Below, one piece after another: positions 9,133-18,428 of a stretch of DNA of 64,000 nt (position 1 is its first letter; every line of letters begins with the position of its first letter). Both the position numbers and the translations under genes were made by a program. Source of the DNA: Clostridia bacterium (GTDB lineage: Bacteria > Bacillota > Clostridia > Oscillospirales > Acutalibacteraceae); NCBI GenBank assembly GCA_017549285.1, contig JAFYVE010000007.1:22579-86578 (forward strand), read 5' to 3'. The notes beneath the pieces were generated by a model that saw only the letters and a program-made list of their open reading frames with translations, was not told the DNA's origin and made no database searches.

Positions 9133-10042
9133 TTACAAGTTCCTCCGTTCTGATAATTCTATCGATTTTACCTGTTTCAGTTCCGTTTTTTAACAGAACA
9201 ATATAATTAAAAATTCCGAGATTCAAAATTTTTCTGAATAACGGACTGTATTTTATATCTTTAATCGTTGAAAGATGAATACTTGCTATAAATTTCACAC
9301 CGCAGTACATTCCTTCTGCCATTTTTTCGATTTCATCAGAAGATGTAATTTCGTCACATACTATTATTTGTGGAGAAAGTGTTCTTACTGCATGTTCAAT
9401 TGCATCAGCTTTAGGATAACCGCTCAAAATATCGCAATTCAGCCCCTTCAGATTCTGCATTTCATACCTTTCATCAATAACTGTTGTTTTTTGAAAACCA
9501 TATGAATAATCTGATGACAATGTTTCAGCAACAGATTTAAGAATTGTTGTTTTTCCGCTACAAGGAGGCCCTGCAATAAGTATTCCCGCAAAATCCATAA
9601 TAAGATATTTAAGGTTGTCAGATAAGTTAAAATTTTCAGAAGCAATTCGGATGTTTATTGAAGTAATCTGACTCAACATAATTACATTTCCGTTTTCAAC
9701 AACTGCTTTTCCTGCAAATCCGGCTCTGTTTCCGTTACCGAATGTCACAAATCCGTTTTTTATATCTTCCTGATGTGAATAAACTGAATATTTACATATA
9801 GACGAAACTGTTTCATTAAATTCTTTTTCAGTTATACAATATGCGCCTTCCGCATTTATAGAAGAATAAGTTTGATTTATTTTAATAAAAATTGTTCCGT
9901 ATTTACCAAAAAGAACAACAGGTTTATTTATACGCAATCTTATTTCAAATGTATTTTCTTTGATTTCATCACTTAAACTTGATAATTTTTGTTGTAATAA
10001 AACCGGTAAAAACATTAACACGTCCGAAAAGTTATTCATCAT
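9062..10042 (-). CDS. spoIIIAA: Stage III sporulation protein AA, secretion-type ATPase
   Basis: Mother-cell ATPase that energises the SpoIIIA-SpoIIQ channel. The 326-aa product has Walker A in GPPCSGKTTILKS, a Walker-B-like IIVCDEIT, and an arginine-rich N-domain (EIRLRINKP, then GNRAGFAG). Of three possible starts, ATG 10042 has AAGGAGG five bases upstream; the frame extends to 10063 without a better site. First gene of the operon. Two long palindromes lie directly upstream (10064-10127). Confidence 0.94.
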   Translation of the reverse strand: MMNNFSDVLMFLPVLLQQKLSSLSDEIKENTFEIRLRINKPVVLFGKYGTIFIKINQTYSSINAEGAYCITEKEFNETVSSICKYSVYSHQEDIKNGFVTFGNGNRAGFAGKAVVENGNVIMLSQITSINIRIASENFNLSDNLKYLIMDFAGILIAGPPCSGKTTILKSVAETLSSDYSYGFQKTTVIDERYEMQNLKGLNCDILSGYPKADAIEHAVRTLSPQIIVCDEITSSDEIEKMAEGMYCGVKFIASIHLSTIKDIKYSPLFRKILNLGIFNYIVLLKNGTETGKIDRIIRTEELVNDIFSDSNRVDCIGYNSIFYNQK

Positions 10043-10063
10043 TTTTACCTCCTTTATATACAT

Positions 10064-10085
10064 ATGTTTTCAATTTTGAAAACAT
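10064..10085. promoter_or_regulatory. 22-bp perfect palindrome, candidate operator
   Basis: Arms ATGTTTTCAA and TTGAAAACAT separated by TT. It sits 21 bases before the spoIIIAA start and in the divergent gap shared with the HTH gene at 10195, so it could control either. Bound protein unknown; the neighbouring HTH protein is the obvious candidate by position only. Confidence 0.55.
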
Positions 10086-10104
10086 TCATTAATATAATAA
10101 TCAG

Positions 10105-10127
10105 AAAATTAACAATTTGTTAATTTT
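10105..10127. promoter_or_regulatory. 23-bp perfect palindrome, candidate operator
   Basis: Arms AAAATTAACAA and TTGTTAATTTT around a single T. It ends three bases before the -35 box of the HTH gene promoter. Its sequence differs from the first palindrome, so the two may bind different regulators. Confidence 0.5.
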
Positions 10128-10130
10128 TGA

Positions 10131-10159
10131 TTGACATTCTAAAATTGTTCTGATATAAT
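10131..10159 (+). promoter_or_regulatory. Sigma-A-type promoter for the HTH gene
   Basis: TTGACA (10131-10136), 17-base spacer, TATAAT (10154-10159): a consensus vegetative promoter firing toward the gene at 10195. A GGAGG follows at 10177-10181. Confidence 0.8.
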
Positions 10160-10194
10160 AAAAACGAAAATTATACGGAGGTATAATAAAGAAT

Positions 10195-10638
10195 ATGGAC
10201 GAATTAACACAACTTATCAAGAAGAATATCAAATTGAAATTTTCAAGCACAAGAAGATTCTCAGAAGAACTTGGTATTCCTCAGACCACAATCGTCAGTG
10301 CAATCAAAAACGGCATCAGCGGTACAGCTTTTTCAACAGTCTGCAAAATGTGTAATGCTCTTGACATCAGACTTGTAAACGGTATTTATCCCGTAGTTGT
10401 TTCTGACACAACAAAAAATCTTATTGAAAAACTTTCAAAGCTTGATGAAAAGGGAATTCACACCGTAACAACTGTTCTTGAAATGGAATATATCCGCTAC
10501 AAAGCAGAATCTGAAGCTATAGCAACAGCAGAAAGAAATGCAAAACCCGAAGTATCATTCAATTATCCTGTTATCCGCAATGATGAAATTCCTACAAAAT
10601 CAGATGTAAACAACCTTCTCAAAGCACTTGAAGAATAA
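10195..10638 (+). CDS. Small helix-turn-helix DNA-binding protein
   Basis: A 147-aa protein whose first ~65 residues form an Xre/lambda-repressor-like HTH (SSTRRFSEELGIPQTTIVSA, then AFSTVCKMCNALDI). The rest is a helical, charged tail with no domain I recognise. A consensus sigma-A promoter and two long palindromes lie upstream and a strong terminator follows, so it is a stand-alone, possibly autoregulated gene. Its divergent position next to spoIIIAA may be chance or may mean it acts on that operon; the sequence does not decide. Confidence 0.82.
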   Translation: MDELTQLIKKNIKLKFSSTRRFSEELGIPQTTIVSAIKNGISGTAFSTVCKMCNALDIRLVNGIYPVVVSDTTKNLIEKLSKLDEKGIHTVTTVLEMEYIRYKAESEAIATAERNAKPEVSFNYPVIRNDEIPTKSDVNNLLKALEE

Positions 10639-10644
10639 AAAAAG

Positions 10645-10676
10645 ACCGTATCAGACGCAAGTCCGATACGGTTTTA
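10645..10676. terminator. Bidirectional intrinsic terminator
   Basis: Stem ACCGTATC/GATACGGT with an inner GAC-GCAA-GTC stem-loop, followed by TTTTATT on the plus strand and by a seven-T run on the minus strand. It serves both the HTH gene and the converging ACT-domain gene. Confidence 0.85.
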
Positions 10677-10688
10677 TTATCAAATTGA

Positions 10689-11117
10689 TCAGAAAAGTGT
10701 TTCATGGTTTACAACATTGAAACCTTCATCAACGAGAGCTGTTTTTGCATTGGCATTGTTATCAACTCTGAAAATCATATATGCGTGTCCGATATTTTTT
10801 ACAGAAAGGAATGCATAAGTATATTCAACAGCAATATCAGCTTTTACAAGGACTTCAAGAATCTCTGCAAGTGCACCCGGTGTATCGGGAATTTCAACAG
10901 CAAGAACTTCTGTTTCTGCTACTACAAAACCACCGTCTTTGAGAACTTTTACCGCCGAATCGTGATTTTCGCAGATAATTCTGAGTATACCGAAATCGTG
11001 TGTATCAGCAACAGAAAGGGCTTTCATATTTATATTGTTTTCAGCAATGAATCTTGTTACTTCTGCAAGTTTACCTGTTTTGTTTTCAATAAAAACAGAA
11101 ATCTGTTTAACACTCAT
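10689..11117 (-). CDS. Tandem ACT-domain protein
   Basis: A 142-aa protein of two ACT ligand-binding domains: VKQISVFIENKTGKLAEVTR at the start and AVEIPDTPGALAEILEVL from about residue 72. ACT domains bind amino acids. Such proteins commonly sit beside phenylacetate-CoA ligase genes in anaerobes that ferment aromatic amino acids, as here, so it probably senses an aromatic amino acid. No catalytic domain is present. Confidence 0.88.
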   Translation of the reverse strand: MSVKQISVFIENKTGKLAEVTRFIAENNINMKALSVADTHDFGILRIICENHDSAVKVLKDGGFVVAETEVLAVEIPDTPGALAEILEVLVKADIAVEYTYAFLSVKNIGHAYMIFRVDNNANAKTALVDEGFNVVNHETLF

Positions 11118-11138
11118 TTTTAGATTCTCCTTTCAGAA

Positions 11139-12446
11139 TCAATCGTGAAGTTTACGTTTATCGATAACTCTTACAGCTTTACCTTCACTTCTGGTAATTG
11201 ATTTAGGGGCAACAAGATGAACAGAAGGTCTGATACCGAGCATCTGAGTGATTGCAAGTGCAAGTTCTTTTTCTTTTGCTGCAACACCTTTGACTGTATC
11301 TGTAAACTGTTCAGGATTAAGTTCAACAAACACATCAAGAGTATCAACATTATTCTTTCTGTCAACTTCAATAAGATAATTGGGTGAATAACCTTCTTTG
11401 AGAAGTACTGTTTCAATCTGTGACGGAAAAACATTAACACCACGGATAATAAGCATATCGTCACTTCTTCCCATTGGCTTGGCCATTTTGATAAGTGTTC
11501 TGCCACATGAGCATTTTTCACGTGAAAGAACGCAGATATCTCTTGTTCTGTATCTGAGAAGCGGGAAACCTTCTTTATCAATATTAGTAAAAACAAGTTC
11601 ACCCTTTTCTCCCAGAGGAAGAACCTCACCGGTATCGGGATTGATAATTTCGGGAATAAAATGGTCTTCATTAACGTGCATACCTGTCTGTTCACAGCAT
11701 TCAAATGCAACACCGGGACCGGTTGACTCTGTAAGACCAAAAATATCATAAGCTTTGATACCGAGAGCTTTTTCTATATCATGACGCATTTCTTCAGTCC
11801 AGGGTTCTGCACCGAAAATTCCGGCTTTAAGATCAAGGTCATCAGGAGTGAGTCCCATTTCCTTAAGTGTTTCTCCGATATACGCAGCATATGAAGGTGT
11901 ACAGCAGAGAATTGTTGAATGAAGATCTCTCATAAACTCTATCTGTCTTTCAGTATTACCTGAAGACATAGGAAGTGTAAGACAACCGACTTTCTGAGAA
12001 CCGCCGTTAAGACCAAAACCGCCGGTAAAAAGCCCGTAACCGTATGCTACCTGACAGATATCTTCATCAGAACCGCCTGCAGCAACAATCGCTCTTGCAC
12101 AGCAGTCTTCCCAGAGGTTGATATCATTCTGTGTATAAAATGCAACAACACGCTTACCTGTTGTTCCGCTTGTCGAATGAATTCTTACACAGTTTTTAAG
12201 ATCTGTACCGAGAAGACCATAAGGATAAGCATCACGAAGGTCTGCTTTAGAAAGAAACGGAAGTTTGTAAAGATCATCAATTGACTTTATATCATCAGGT
12301 GTTACACCTTTTTCATCCATAAGATTCCGATAATATTTAACATTATCATATACATTTTTAACCTGTCGAACAAGCTTTTCGCTCTGAAGTTTTTTTATAT
12401 CTTCAAGTGAAGCACATTCAATTTCAGGCTGAAAGTAATTCTGCAT
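11139..12446 (-). CDS. paaK: Phenylacetate-CoA ligase
   Basis: ATP-dependent ligase that activates phenylacetate (or another aryl acid) to its CoA thioester. The 435-aa product has the adenylate-forming motif HSTSGTTGKRVVAFYT, the second motif DIFGLTESTGPG, and the C-terminal MGRSDDMLIIRGVNVFP. The ATG at 12446 matches the family start (MQNYF) with AAGGAT upstream; the open frame further 5' is in the AT-rich promoter region. Paired with the ACT gene 21 bases downstream. No indolepyruvate oxidoreductase genes are in the window. Confidence 0.93.
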   Translation of the reverse strand: MQNYFQPEIECASLEDIKKLQSEKLVRQVKNVYDNVKYYRNLMDEKGVTPDDIKSIDDLYKLPFLSKADLRDAYPYGLLGTDLKNCVRIHSTSGTTGKRVVAFYTQNDINLWEDCCARAIVAAGGSDEDICQVAYGYGLFTGGFGLNGGSQKVGCLTLPMSSGNTERQIEFMRDLHSTILCCTPSYAAYIGETLKEMGLTPDDLDLKAGIFGAEPWTEEMRHDIEKALGIKAYDIFGLTESTGPGVAFECCEQTGMHVNEDHFIPEIINPDTGEVLPLGEKGELVFTNIDKEGFPLLRYRTRDICVLSREKCSCGRTLIKMAKPMGRSDDMLIIRGVNVFPSQIETVLLKEGYSPNYLIEVDRKNNVDTLDVFVELNPEQFTDTVKGVAAKEKELALAITQMLGIRPSVHLVAPKSITRSEGKAVRVIDKRKLHD

Positions 12447-12530
12447 TACTATCAATCCTTTCAATAATATAGAGGATATTATACTTATTACTAAAAAAAA
12501 AGTCAAGAAAATATTTAATAATTTTATACC

Positions 12531-12558
12531 TTGAAAAAATATGAAATTGTGTTATAAT
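12531..12558 (+). promoter_or_regulatory. Sigma-A-type promoter for the PAP2 gene
   Basis: TTGAAA (12531-12536), 16-base spacer, TATAAT (12553-12558), 30 bases before the start codon. An AAGGAGG site follows. Confidence 0.7.
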
Positions 12559-12587
12559 AAAATAAATTTTACAAGGAGGTTTCACAT

Positions 12588-13286
12588 ATGATTCCATTAT
12601 CAGAAGCTGTTGTACCATCAGCATTTGCCGTATGGCTTGATACAACATTCGCAAATTTTGATTTTTCTGTTTTTGAATTCTTCGGCAAATTACATACAGA
12701 TTGGCTTACTCCCATAGTTGAAGCATTCACACATTTCGGTGATTCAGAGTTCATCATTCCCCTTGCTTTTGTCGGTCTTATTCTCTGCCTTTTCAAAAAA
12801 ACAAGAAAAGTAGGCGCAACACTTGTGCTTGCAATTGTAGTCGGTACACTCATAACAAATGTTGTTATGAAACCGTTTGTTTTAAGACCCAGACCTTTCC
12901 AGTCACTTGTCGACAATGCTCAGTACTGGCAGTGGTACACAGAAGCAGGTGCTCATCCCGAATCTCTTTACAGAAGTTTCCCAAGCGGCCACACAACAGG
13001 TGCTTTTGAAATCGGTATGGCTCTTCTCTTCTCAGTAAGCAACAAGAAAATCAAATGGATTTTCCCCATTTATTCAGTACTTATCGGTTGTTCAAGAATT
13101 TACCTTATGGTACATTACTGCACAGACGTTATTGGTGGTATGATCTGCGGCACTGTAGCTGCTGTAATTGCTTTCTTCATTGTCAAAGCAATCCTTGCTA
13201 TGCTTGAAAAATCTGAAAAAGGTCTTCTCAAAAAAGTAAACGATTTTGACCTTGCAGAAACAATAAAATCAAAGAAAAAAGCTTAA
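12588..13286 (+). CDS. PAP2-family membrane phosphatase
   Basis: Membrane lipid phosphatase of the PAP2 (phosphatidate/undecaprenyl-pyrophosphate phosphatase) superfamily, 232 aa. The three catalytic motifs are present: KPFVLRPRP (motif 1), RSFPSGHTTGAF (motif 2, with the general-base His) and SRIYLMVHYCTDVIGG (motif 3 with His and Asp). Five or so membrane helices surround them. Candidate substrates are undecaprenyl pyrophosphate or phosphatidylglycerophosphate; the sequence does not choose. Single-gene unit with its own promoter and terminator. Confidence 0.9.
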   Translation: MIPLSEAVVPSAFAVWLDTTFANFDFSVFEFFGKLHTDWLTPIVEAFTHFGDSEFIIPLAFVGLILCLFKKTRKVGATLVLAIVVGTLITNVVMKPFVLRPRPFQSLVDNAQYWQWYTEAGAHPESLYRSFPSGHTTGAFEIGMALLFSVSNKKIKWIFPIYSVLIGCSRIYLMVHYCTDVIGGMICGTVAAVIAFFIVKAILAMLEKSEKGLLKKVNDFDLAETIKSKKKA

Positions 13287-13292
13287 ATTAAC

Positions 13293-13322
13293 AACTGCGT
13301 CATTCATTGGCGCAGTTTTTTT
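13293..13322 (+). terminator. Intrinsic terminator
   Basis: AACTGCG/CGCAGTT stem with an 11-base loop followed by a run of seven T, after the PAP2 gene. Confidence 0.85.
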
Positions 13323-13323
13323 G

Positions 13324-13351
13324 TTGACAATAAATTTTTTTATGATAAAAT
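13324..13351 (+). promoter_or_regulatory. Sigma-A-type promoter for the GH5-like gene
   Basis: TTGACA (13324-13329), 16-base spacer, TAAAAT (13346-13351), directly after the upstream terminator and 29 bases before the start codon. Confidence 0.7.
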
Positions 13352-13380
13352 ATAACTATAAATTAATGGAGATGTATATT

Positions 13381-14862
13381 ATGGAGAGAATTTATGTAAA
13401 AGGAACAACTTTTGTCGACGAGTCAGGCAGAGAAAGAATATTCAACGGTATTAATCTTGTCAACAAAGGTCATTACGACGAAAAGACAGGACAGATGGAT
13501 TATTTCAACGTAAACTGGAATGAAGATATGTTCCGCAGATTCTCAGAAAAAGGCATAAACCTTATTCGTTTTGGTCTTGTCTGGAAAGCTATTGAGCCTA
13601 TGCCCGGAATATACAATGAAGAATATCTTGATTATATGGAAAATTTCGTTGATATGGCTTGTAAATACGGAATTTATGTATATCTTGATGTTCATCAGGA
13701 CTGTTTCCACGGTATGCCTGACTGGGCAACTATAACTGACTCATACAAACGCAGAAAGCCTCTTATTATCTGGGCTGAAGGTTATTTTATAGACAAAGCT
13801 GTTCACAGAGCTTTTGATAATTTCTGGGCAAATGTTCCCGTTGCAGGAAAAGGACTTCAAGACTGGTTTGCAGACATGTGGAAACACGTTGCAACACGGT
13901 TTAAAAATAAGGAAAATCTTTTCGGATTTGATATTCTCAACGAGCCGTTCCCTGGCACAAGCGGAGGAAAGGTTTTTAAAAATATTATTAAATCAGGGAC
14001 AAAAGCAATCGTTTCCAGAAAAAATCAGATTGCAGATGTTATCAAAAACATAACTAAAGATGACCCGGTTAAAGCAATCCTTTCTGCACTTGATGATAAA
14101 TCATTGGTAAGGGAAATCACATCTTCAGGCGACCTTATCATAATGAATTTTGATGTCGATAAATACTACCCGTTTATGAAAAAAATCTCAACCGCTATCA
14201 GAGAGGTTACCGACAAGGGTATTATTGTTATGGAGGCTTCGTATTACTCAAATTCAAGTATTCCGAGTTCAACTCCCCGCATAAAATATGATGACGGCAA
14301 GCTTGAAGAAAACATCTGTTTTGCTCCTCACGGTTACGACATTACAGTTGACTCAGTTTACACAAACACAGCAGGTAATAATCGTGTAGACGCAATTTTT
14401 GACCAGCACGCAAAAACCCAGTCAAGACTCGGTGTTCCTGTGATTGTAGGTGAATGGGGCGGTATGGTACCCGGAAGTGACGAATATCCTCACCTTGAGC
14501 ATCTTCTTGAATATTTTGATAATAAACATTGGTCACAGACATACTGGTGTTATATGGACGGACTTCTTGATGAGAAAATTATGGATATTATCTGTCGTCC
14601 TTATCCTGTTGCAGTCCCGGGAGAAATTAAAAAATATCACTATAACCGGGTAACAGACACATTTACATTAACATTCAACTGTGATTCATCAACAAGAAAA
14701 AAAGCTGTTATATATTCCCCTGTTAAGCCTTATGAAATCATTTCAAAATGTAAATACGCTATCAATGAAATCATAGGCTCAGATTCTTGTCAGATTACAT
14801 TCGGAGCAAGTAAAGGCGAAAATAATATTGAGCTGAGATATGCACCTATTTTAAAAGAATAA
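13381..14862 (+). CDS. Endoglycoceramidase-like glycoside hydrolase (GH5)
   Basis: A 493-aa (beta/alpha)8 hydrolase related to endoglycosylceramidases, which release whole glycans from glycosphingolipids. Seen: RIFNGINLVNKG at the start, LIRFGLVWKAIEPMPG, YLDVHQDCFHG, the acid/base glutamate in FDILNEPFPG, and the nucleophile glutamate in VIVGEWGGM, then a C-terminal beta domain. No signal peptide, so the enzyme looks cytosolic, unlike many secreted relatives. ATG 13381 gives the normal family start; the longer frame runs into the promoter. Substrate is inferred from the family and could be another beta-glycoside. Confidence 0.85.
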   Translation: MERIYVKGTTFVDESGRERIFNGINLVNKGHYDEKTGQMDYFNVNWNEDMFRRFSEKGINLIRFGLVWKAIEPMPGIYNEEYLDYMENFVDMACKYGIYVYLDVHQDCFHGMPDWATITDSYKRRKPLIIWAEGYFIDKAVHRAFDNFWANVPVAGKGLQDWFADMWKHVATRFKNKENLFGFDILNEPFPGTSGGKVFKNIIKSGTKAIVSRKNQIADVIKNITKDDPVKAILSALDDKSLVREITSSGDLIIMNFDVDKYYPFMKKISTAIREVTDKGIIVMEASYYSNSSIPSSTPRIKYDDGKLEENICFAPHGYDITVDSVYTNTAGNNRVDAIFDQHAKTQSRLGVPVIVGEWGGMVPGSDEYPHLEHLLEYFDNKHWSQTYWCYMDGLLDEKIMDIICRPYPVAVPGEIKKYHYNRVTDTFTLTFNCDSSTRKKAVIYSPVKPYEIISKCKYAINEIIGSDSCQITFGASKGENNIELRYAPILKE

Positions 14863-14869
14863 TACCTGA

Positions 14870-14903
14870 TTGAACCGTCAATTTATGGCGGTTCAAATTT
14901 TTA
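14870..14903 (+). terminator. Intrinsic terminator
   Basis: TTGAACCG/CGGTTCAA stem with an 11-base loop and a following ATTTTT tract, after the GH5-like gene. Confidence 0.8.
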
Positions 14904-14991
14904 TAAAATATTCATTTTATTTTTCTTATTTGAAATTAAATTTAAATGTAATAGTATTATAATATAAAATATTTATTATGGAGTGGTTTAT

Positions 14992-16668
14992 ATGTTAACA
15001 GATGTAGAAATAGCACAGTCATCCAAAATGCTTCCCATTAAAGAAGTTGCGGCTTCTGTAGGTATCAGCGAAGATTATCTTGATTTTTACGGCAAATACA
15101 AAGCCAAACTCAATGATGACCTTTTCAGAGCAACAGAAAACAATCCCGACGGCAAACTCATTCTTGTTACAGCAATCAATCCCACCCCCGCCGGTGAAGG
15201 TAAGACAACTGTTACAGTCGGTCTCGGTCAAGCTATGAACGTCATCGGAAAAAAAGCAATTATTGCTCTTCGCGAACCTTCACTCGGACCCGTTTTCGGT
15301 ATTAAAGGCGGTGCTGCCGGCGGCGGATATTCACAGGTTGTTCCGATGGAAGATATCAACCTTCACTTTACAGGTGATATGCACGCTATCACAGCGGCAA
15401 ACAATCTCCTTTGTGCAATTATTGACAACCATATTCAGCAGGGCAACGAACTCGGCATTGACCAGAGAAGAATCCTTTTCAAAAGATGTATGGATATGAA
15501 TGACAGAGCCCTCCGCAATATTGTTATAGGTCTTGGCGGTAAGGTATGCGGTGTTCCCCGTGAAGACGGCTTCAACATTACTGTTGCAAGTGAAATTATG
15601 GCAATACTCTGTCTTTCAAAGAATCTTAAGGACCTTAAAGAAAGATTTGAAAATATTCTTGTTGCATACAACTATGCAGGTGAACCTGTTTACTGTAAAG
15701 AACTCGGTTGTGCAGGTGCAATGACGCTTCTTATGAAAGATGCAATCAATCCGAACCTTGTTCAGACACTCGAAAACACACCCGCTATCATCCACGGCGG
15801 ACCTTTCGCAAATATTGCTCACGGCTGCAACTCTGTAAGAGCAACAAAGCTTGCTCTCAAGCTTGCTGATTACACTATCACAGAAGGCGGTTTCGGTTCA
15901 GACCTCGGTGCAGAAAAATTCCTTGACATCAAATGCCGAGCAGCCGGAATCAAACCCTCCTGTATTGTTCTTGTTGCAACTTGCCGTGCTCTCAAGTATA
16001 ACGGCGGTGTTCCCAAGGCTGAAACATCAAACACAAATGTTGAAGCTCTGAAAAAAGGTATTGTAAATCTCGGTGCCCACATTGAGAATATGAGAAAATA
16101 CGGTGTTCCCGTTGTTGTTGCAATAAATAAGTTCTATACAGATACAGATGAAGAAATAGCAATAATCAAAGATTATTGCAAGGAACACGGTGCTGTTGCA
16201 TGTGTATCAGAAGGCTTTGCAAAGGGTGGCGAAGGTGCTGCAGAACTTGCACAGCTTGTATGCGACACAATCGATGCAAATGAAGCAACAAACAACTTCC
16301 ATTTCCTTTATGAAACAGAAAAGTCAATCAAAGAAAAGGTTGAAACAATCGCAAAAGAAATTTACGGCGCTGACGGTGTAATCTTCACAGCCGCTGCAGA
16401 TAAATCTGTAAAGGAAATCGAAAGACTCGGAAGAGATAAACTCCCTGTCTGCATCGCAAAAACTCAGTATTCACTTTCAGATGACCCAACTAAACTTGGC
16501 CGTCCCGAAAATTTCAAAATTACTGTAAGAGACGTAAGACTCTACTCAGGTGCCGGATTCATTACAGTTATGACAGGTGACATTCTTACAATGCCCGGTC
16601 TTCCCAAAGTTCCCAGTGCACTTAAAATCGATATACACGAAGACGGTACTATCGAAGGTTTATTCTAA
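14992..16668 (+). CDS. fhs: Formate-tetrahydrofolate ligase
   Basis: ATP-dependent enzyme that makes 10-formyl-tetrahydrofolate, used in purine synthesis and one-carbon flow. The 558-aa product has the phosphate-binding loop [14 protein letters not shown] near residue 66, then [19 protein letters not shown] and [11 protein letters not shown], and a C-terminal [18 protein letters not shown] 14992 is preferred to the GTG nine bases earlier because a GGAG stands at the right distance. It is the first gene of a run into the his operon, 18 bases before hisZ. Histidine synthesis releases AICAR, which needs 10-formyl-THF to re-enter purine synthesis, so the pairing makes metabolic sense. Confidence 0.96.
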   Translation: MLTDVEIAQSSKMLPIKEVAASVGISEDYLDFYGKYKAKLNDDLFRATENNPDGKLILVTAINPTPAGEGKTTVTVGLGQAMNVIGKKAIIALREPSLGPVFGIKGGAAGGGYSQVVPMEDINLHFTGDMHAITAANNLLCAIIDNHIQQGNELGIDQRRILFKRCMDMNDRALRNIVIGLGGKVCGVPREDGFNITVASEIMAILCLSKNLKDLKERFENILVAYNYAGEPVYCKELGCAGAMTLLMKDAINPNLVQTLENTPAIIHGGPFANIAHGCNSVRATKLALKLADYTITEGGFGSDLGAEKFLDIKCRAAGIKPSCIVLVATCRALKYNGGVPKAETSNTNVEALKKGIVNLGAHIENMRKYGVPVVVAINKFYTDTDEEIAIIKDYCKEHGAVACVSEGFAKGGEGAAELAQLVCDTIDANEATNNFHFLYETEKSIKEKVETIAKEIYGADGVIFTAAADKSVKEIERLGRDKLPVCIAKTQYSLSDDPTKLGRPENFKITVRDVRLYSGAGFITVMTGDILTMPGLPKVPSALKIDIHEDGTIEGLF

Positions 16669-16686
16669 TTAATCAGGGTGATTATT

Positions 16687-17808
16687 TTGTCAGACAATTT
16701 AAGCTTTTTATATAATGACGAGCTTACGGTTCTTAAACTGCGCAAGCTTTATGAAGATAAAGGATTCAAAAAGTTCAGAATGAGCAAATTTGAATCTTAC
16801 GATTTCTATGCAAGGAATAAGGATTTCCTTGTAGGCAACAGAATCATCACATTCACTGACCTTAACGGGAAGCTGATGGCTTTAAAGCCTGATGTTACAT
16901 TAAGTATTGTCAAAAATGCCGATGATTCAGCAGAAAGACAGAAGCTCTATTATACGGAAAATGTGTATCGTGAATCAAAGGATATTCACGAATTCAAAGA
17001 AATTTCACAGGTTGGTCTTGAAGTAATCGGAAATATCGACCTTTTTCAGACTGTTGAAATCATAACTCTTGCGATCAAGAGTCTTCTTGAACTTGATGAA
17101 AACGCAATTCTTGAAATTTCACATATGGGTTACACAGAAGGTTTGCTTGACTGTCTGACAAACGACACTCATTTAAGAAACGAATTACATAAATTATTCA
17201 AAGAAAAGAATGCTCACGACCTTATAAAACTCGCTGATGCTCATTCGCTTCCTAAAAGCCCCGTAACCACTGCTGTTGATGTTATGTCCTGTAAGTCAGC
17301 AAATGAAGACGCAATTAACAATGCATTATCAAACTCACTCAACAGCAGAATGCAGGATGCAGTCAATGAAGTAAATTCGATCTATAATCTTCTTAAGATT
17401 TCAGGTCTTGAGAAACACATCAGAATTGATTTTTCAGTTACTGATGATCCGAGTTATTACAACGGTATTCTTATGCACGGTTATGTTCATTCAATCCCCC
17501 GTGATGTGCTTTCCGGCGGAAGATACGATATGCTTCTTTCAAAAATGGGAAAAGAAAATACACAGGCAATGGGTTTTGCAATCTATTTTGATGCTCTTGA
17601 CCGTAAGCTGCATATCAGAAACAAAAACGGTACCGATGTAATTGTTCTTTATTCCGACAATTCCGATATAAAAACGCTTGCAGATTTCTGCAACAAGCTT
17701 GATTCCGAAAACATTTCTTACACAGCAGTCACTCAAATTCCTGAAATCACATATAATTCTAAAATTTATTCCGTTGAGGGTACTGATGTAAAGGAGGTTA
17801 CATTATGA
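16687..17808 (+). CDS. hisZ: ATP phosphoribosyltransferase regulatory subunit
   Basis: HisRS-like regulatory subunit that activates the short form of HisG. The product (373 aa from the TTG) shows class II synthetase motifs KFRMSKFESYDFY, ALKPDVTLSIV, LYYTENVYRE and a C-terminal LSGGRYDMLLSKMG. The start is uncertain: TTG 16687 has AGGGTG at good spacing; GTG 16678 is in frame but its upstream bases fit poorly. It overlaps hisG by four bases, as expected for a hetero-octameric HisZG enzyme. Confidence 0.9.
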   Translation: MSDNLSFLYNDELTVLKLRKLYEDKGFKKFRMSKFESYDFYARNKDFLVGNRIITFTDLNGKLMALKPDVTLSIVKNADDSAERQKLYYTENVYRESKDIHEFKEISQVGLEVIGNIDLFQTVEIITLAIKSLLELDENAILEISHMGYTEGLLDCLTNDTHLRNELHKLFKEKNAHDLIKLADAHSLPKSPVTTAVDVMSCKSANEDAINNALSNSLNSRMQDAVNEVNSIYNLLKISGLEKHIRIDFSVTDDPSYYNGILMHGYVHSIPRDVLSGGRYDMLLSKMGKENTQAMGFAIYFDALDRKLHIRNKNGTDVIVLYSDNSDIKTLADFCNKLDSENISYTAVTQIPEITYNSKIYSVEGTDVKEVTL

Positions 17809-18428
17809 TAAGTGTAGCATTACCTAAAGGCAGGCTCGGAAACAAAGTTTTTGATATTTTTGCAAAGATCGGTTACGACTGCGATGAAATGCATTCTGAT
17901 TCACGTCAGCTTGTTTTTACAAGTGAAGAAAACGGAATCAGTTACTTCCTTGTTAAGCCCTCGGACGTCAGCATTTATGTTGAACACGGTGCGGCAGATA
18001 TCGGTATCGTAGGCAAAGATATTCTTCTTGAATATGAACCCGATGTTTACGAACTTCTTGATCTTAATATAGGAAAATGCAGAATGTGTGTTGCAGGAAA
18101 AAATGATTTTATTGACAATCCAGATGTGGCACTCAGAGTTGCTACAAAGTTTGTTAATATTGCTAAGACATATTATAAAAGCATAAACAGAAATATTGAA
18201 ATAATCAAGCTTAACGGTTCAATCGAACTTGCACCGATTCTTGATTTATCAGATGTTATCGTAGATATTGTTGAAACAGGAACAACATTAAAAGAAAACA
18301 ATCTCGGTGTTCTGACTGAAATTCTTCCCATCAGTGCAAGACTTATTGCAAACAAAGCAAGTTACAAATTCAAAACAGAAGAGATTAATAAAATTGTAAC
18401 AAAATTCAGCGAGGAATTACAAAAATGA
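17805..18428 (+). CDS. hisG: ATP phosphoribosyltransferase, short form
   Basis: First step of histidine synthesis: ATP plus PRPP to phosphoribosyl-ATP. At 207 aa it is the short form that needs HisZ and lacks the C-terminal feedback domain. Seen: VALPKGRLGNKVFDI at the start, IGIVGKDILLE, and the PRPP-binding IVDIVETGTTLKENNL. AAGGAGG precedes the ATG. Confidence 0.95.
   Translation: MISVALPKGRLGNKVFDIFAKIGYDCDEMHSDSRQLVFTSEENGISYFLVKPSDVSIYVEHGAADIGIVGKDILLEYEPDVYELLDLNIGKCRMCVAGKNDFIDNPDVALRVATKFVNIAKTYYKSINRNIEIIKLNGSIELAPILDLSDVIVDIVETGTTLKENNLGVLTEILPISARLIANKASYKFKTEEINKIVTKFSEELQK

Noticed and set aside
10043-10085. Sigma-E-like promoter (GAATGTT, 14 bases, CATATGTA) before spoIIIAA
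   Set aside because: The predicted start would fall within the ribosome site, leaving almost no leader, and the -10 match is poor.
14903-14991. T-box or histidine attenuator ahead of the fhs-his operon
   Set aside because: The gap is short, AT-rich and lacks His codon runs, a T-box sequence or a terminator hairpin.
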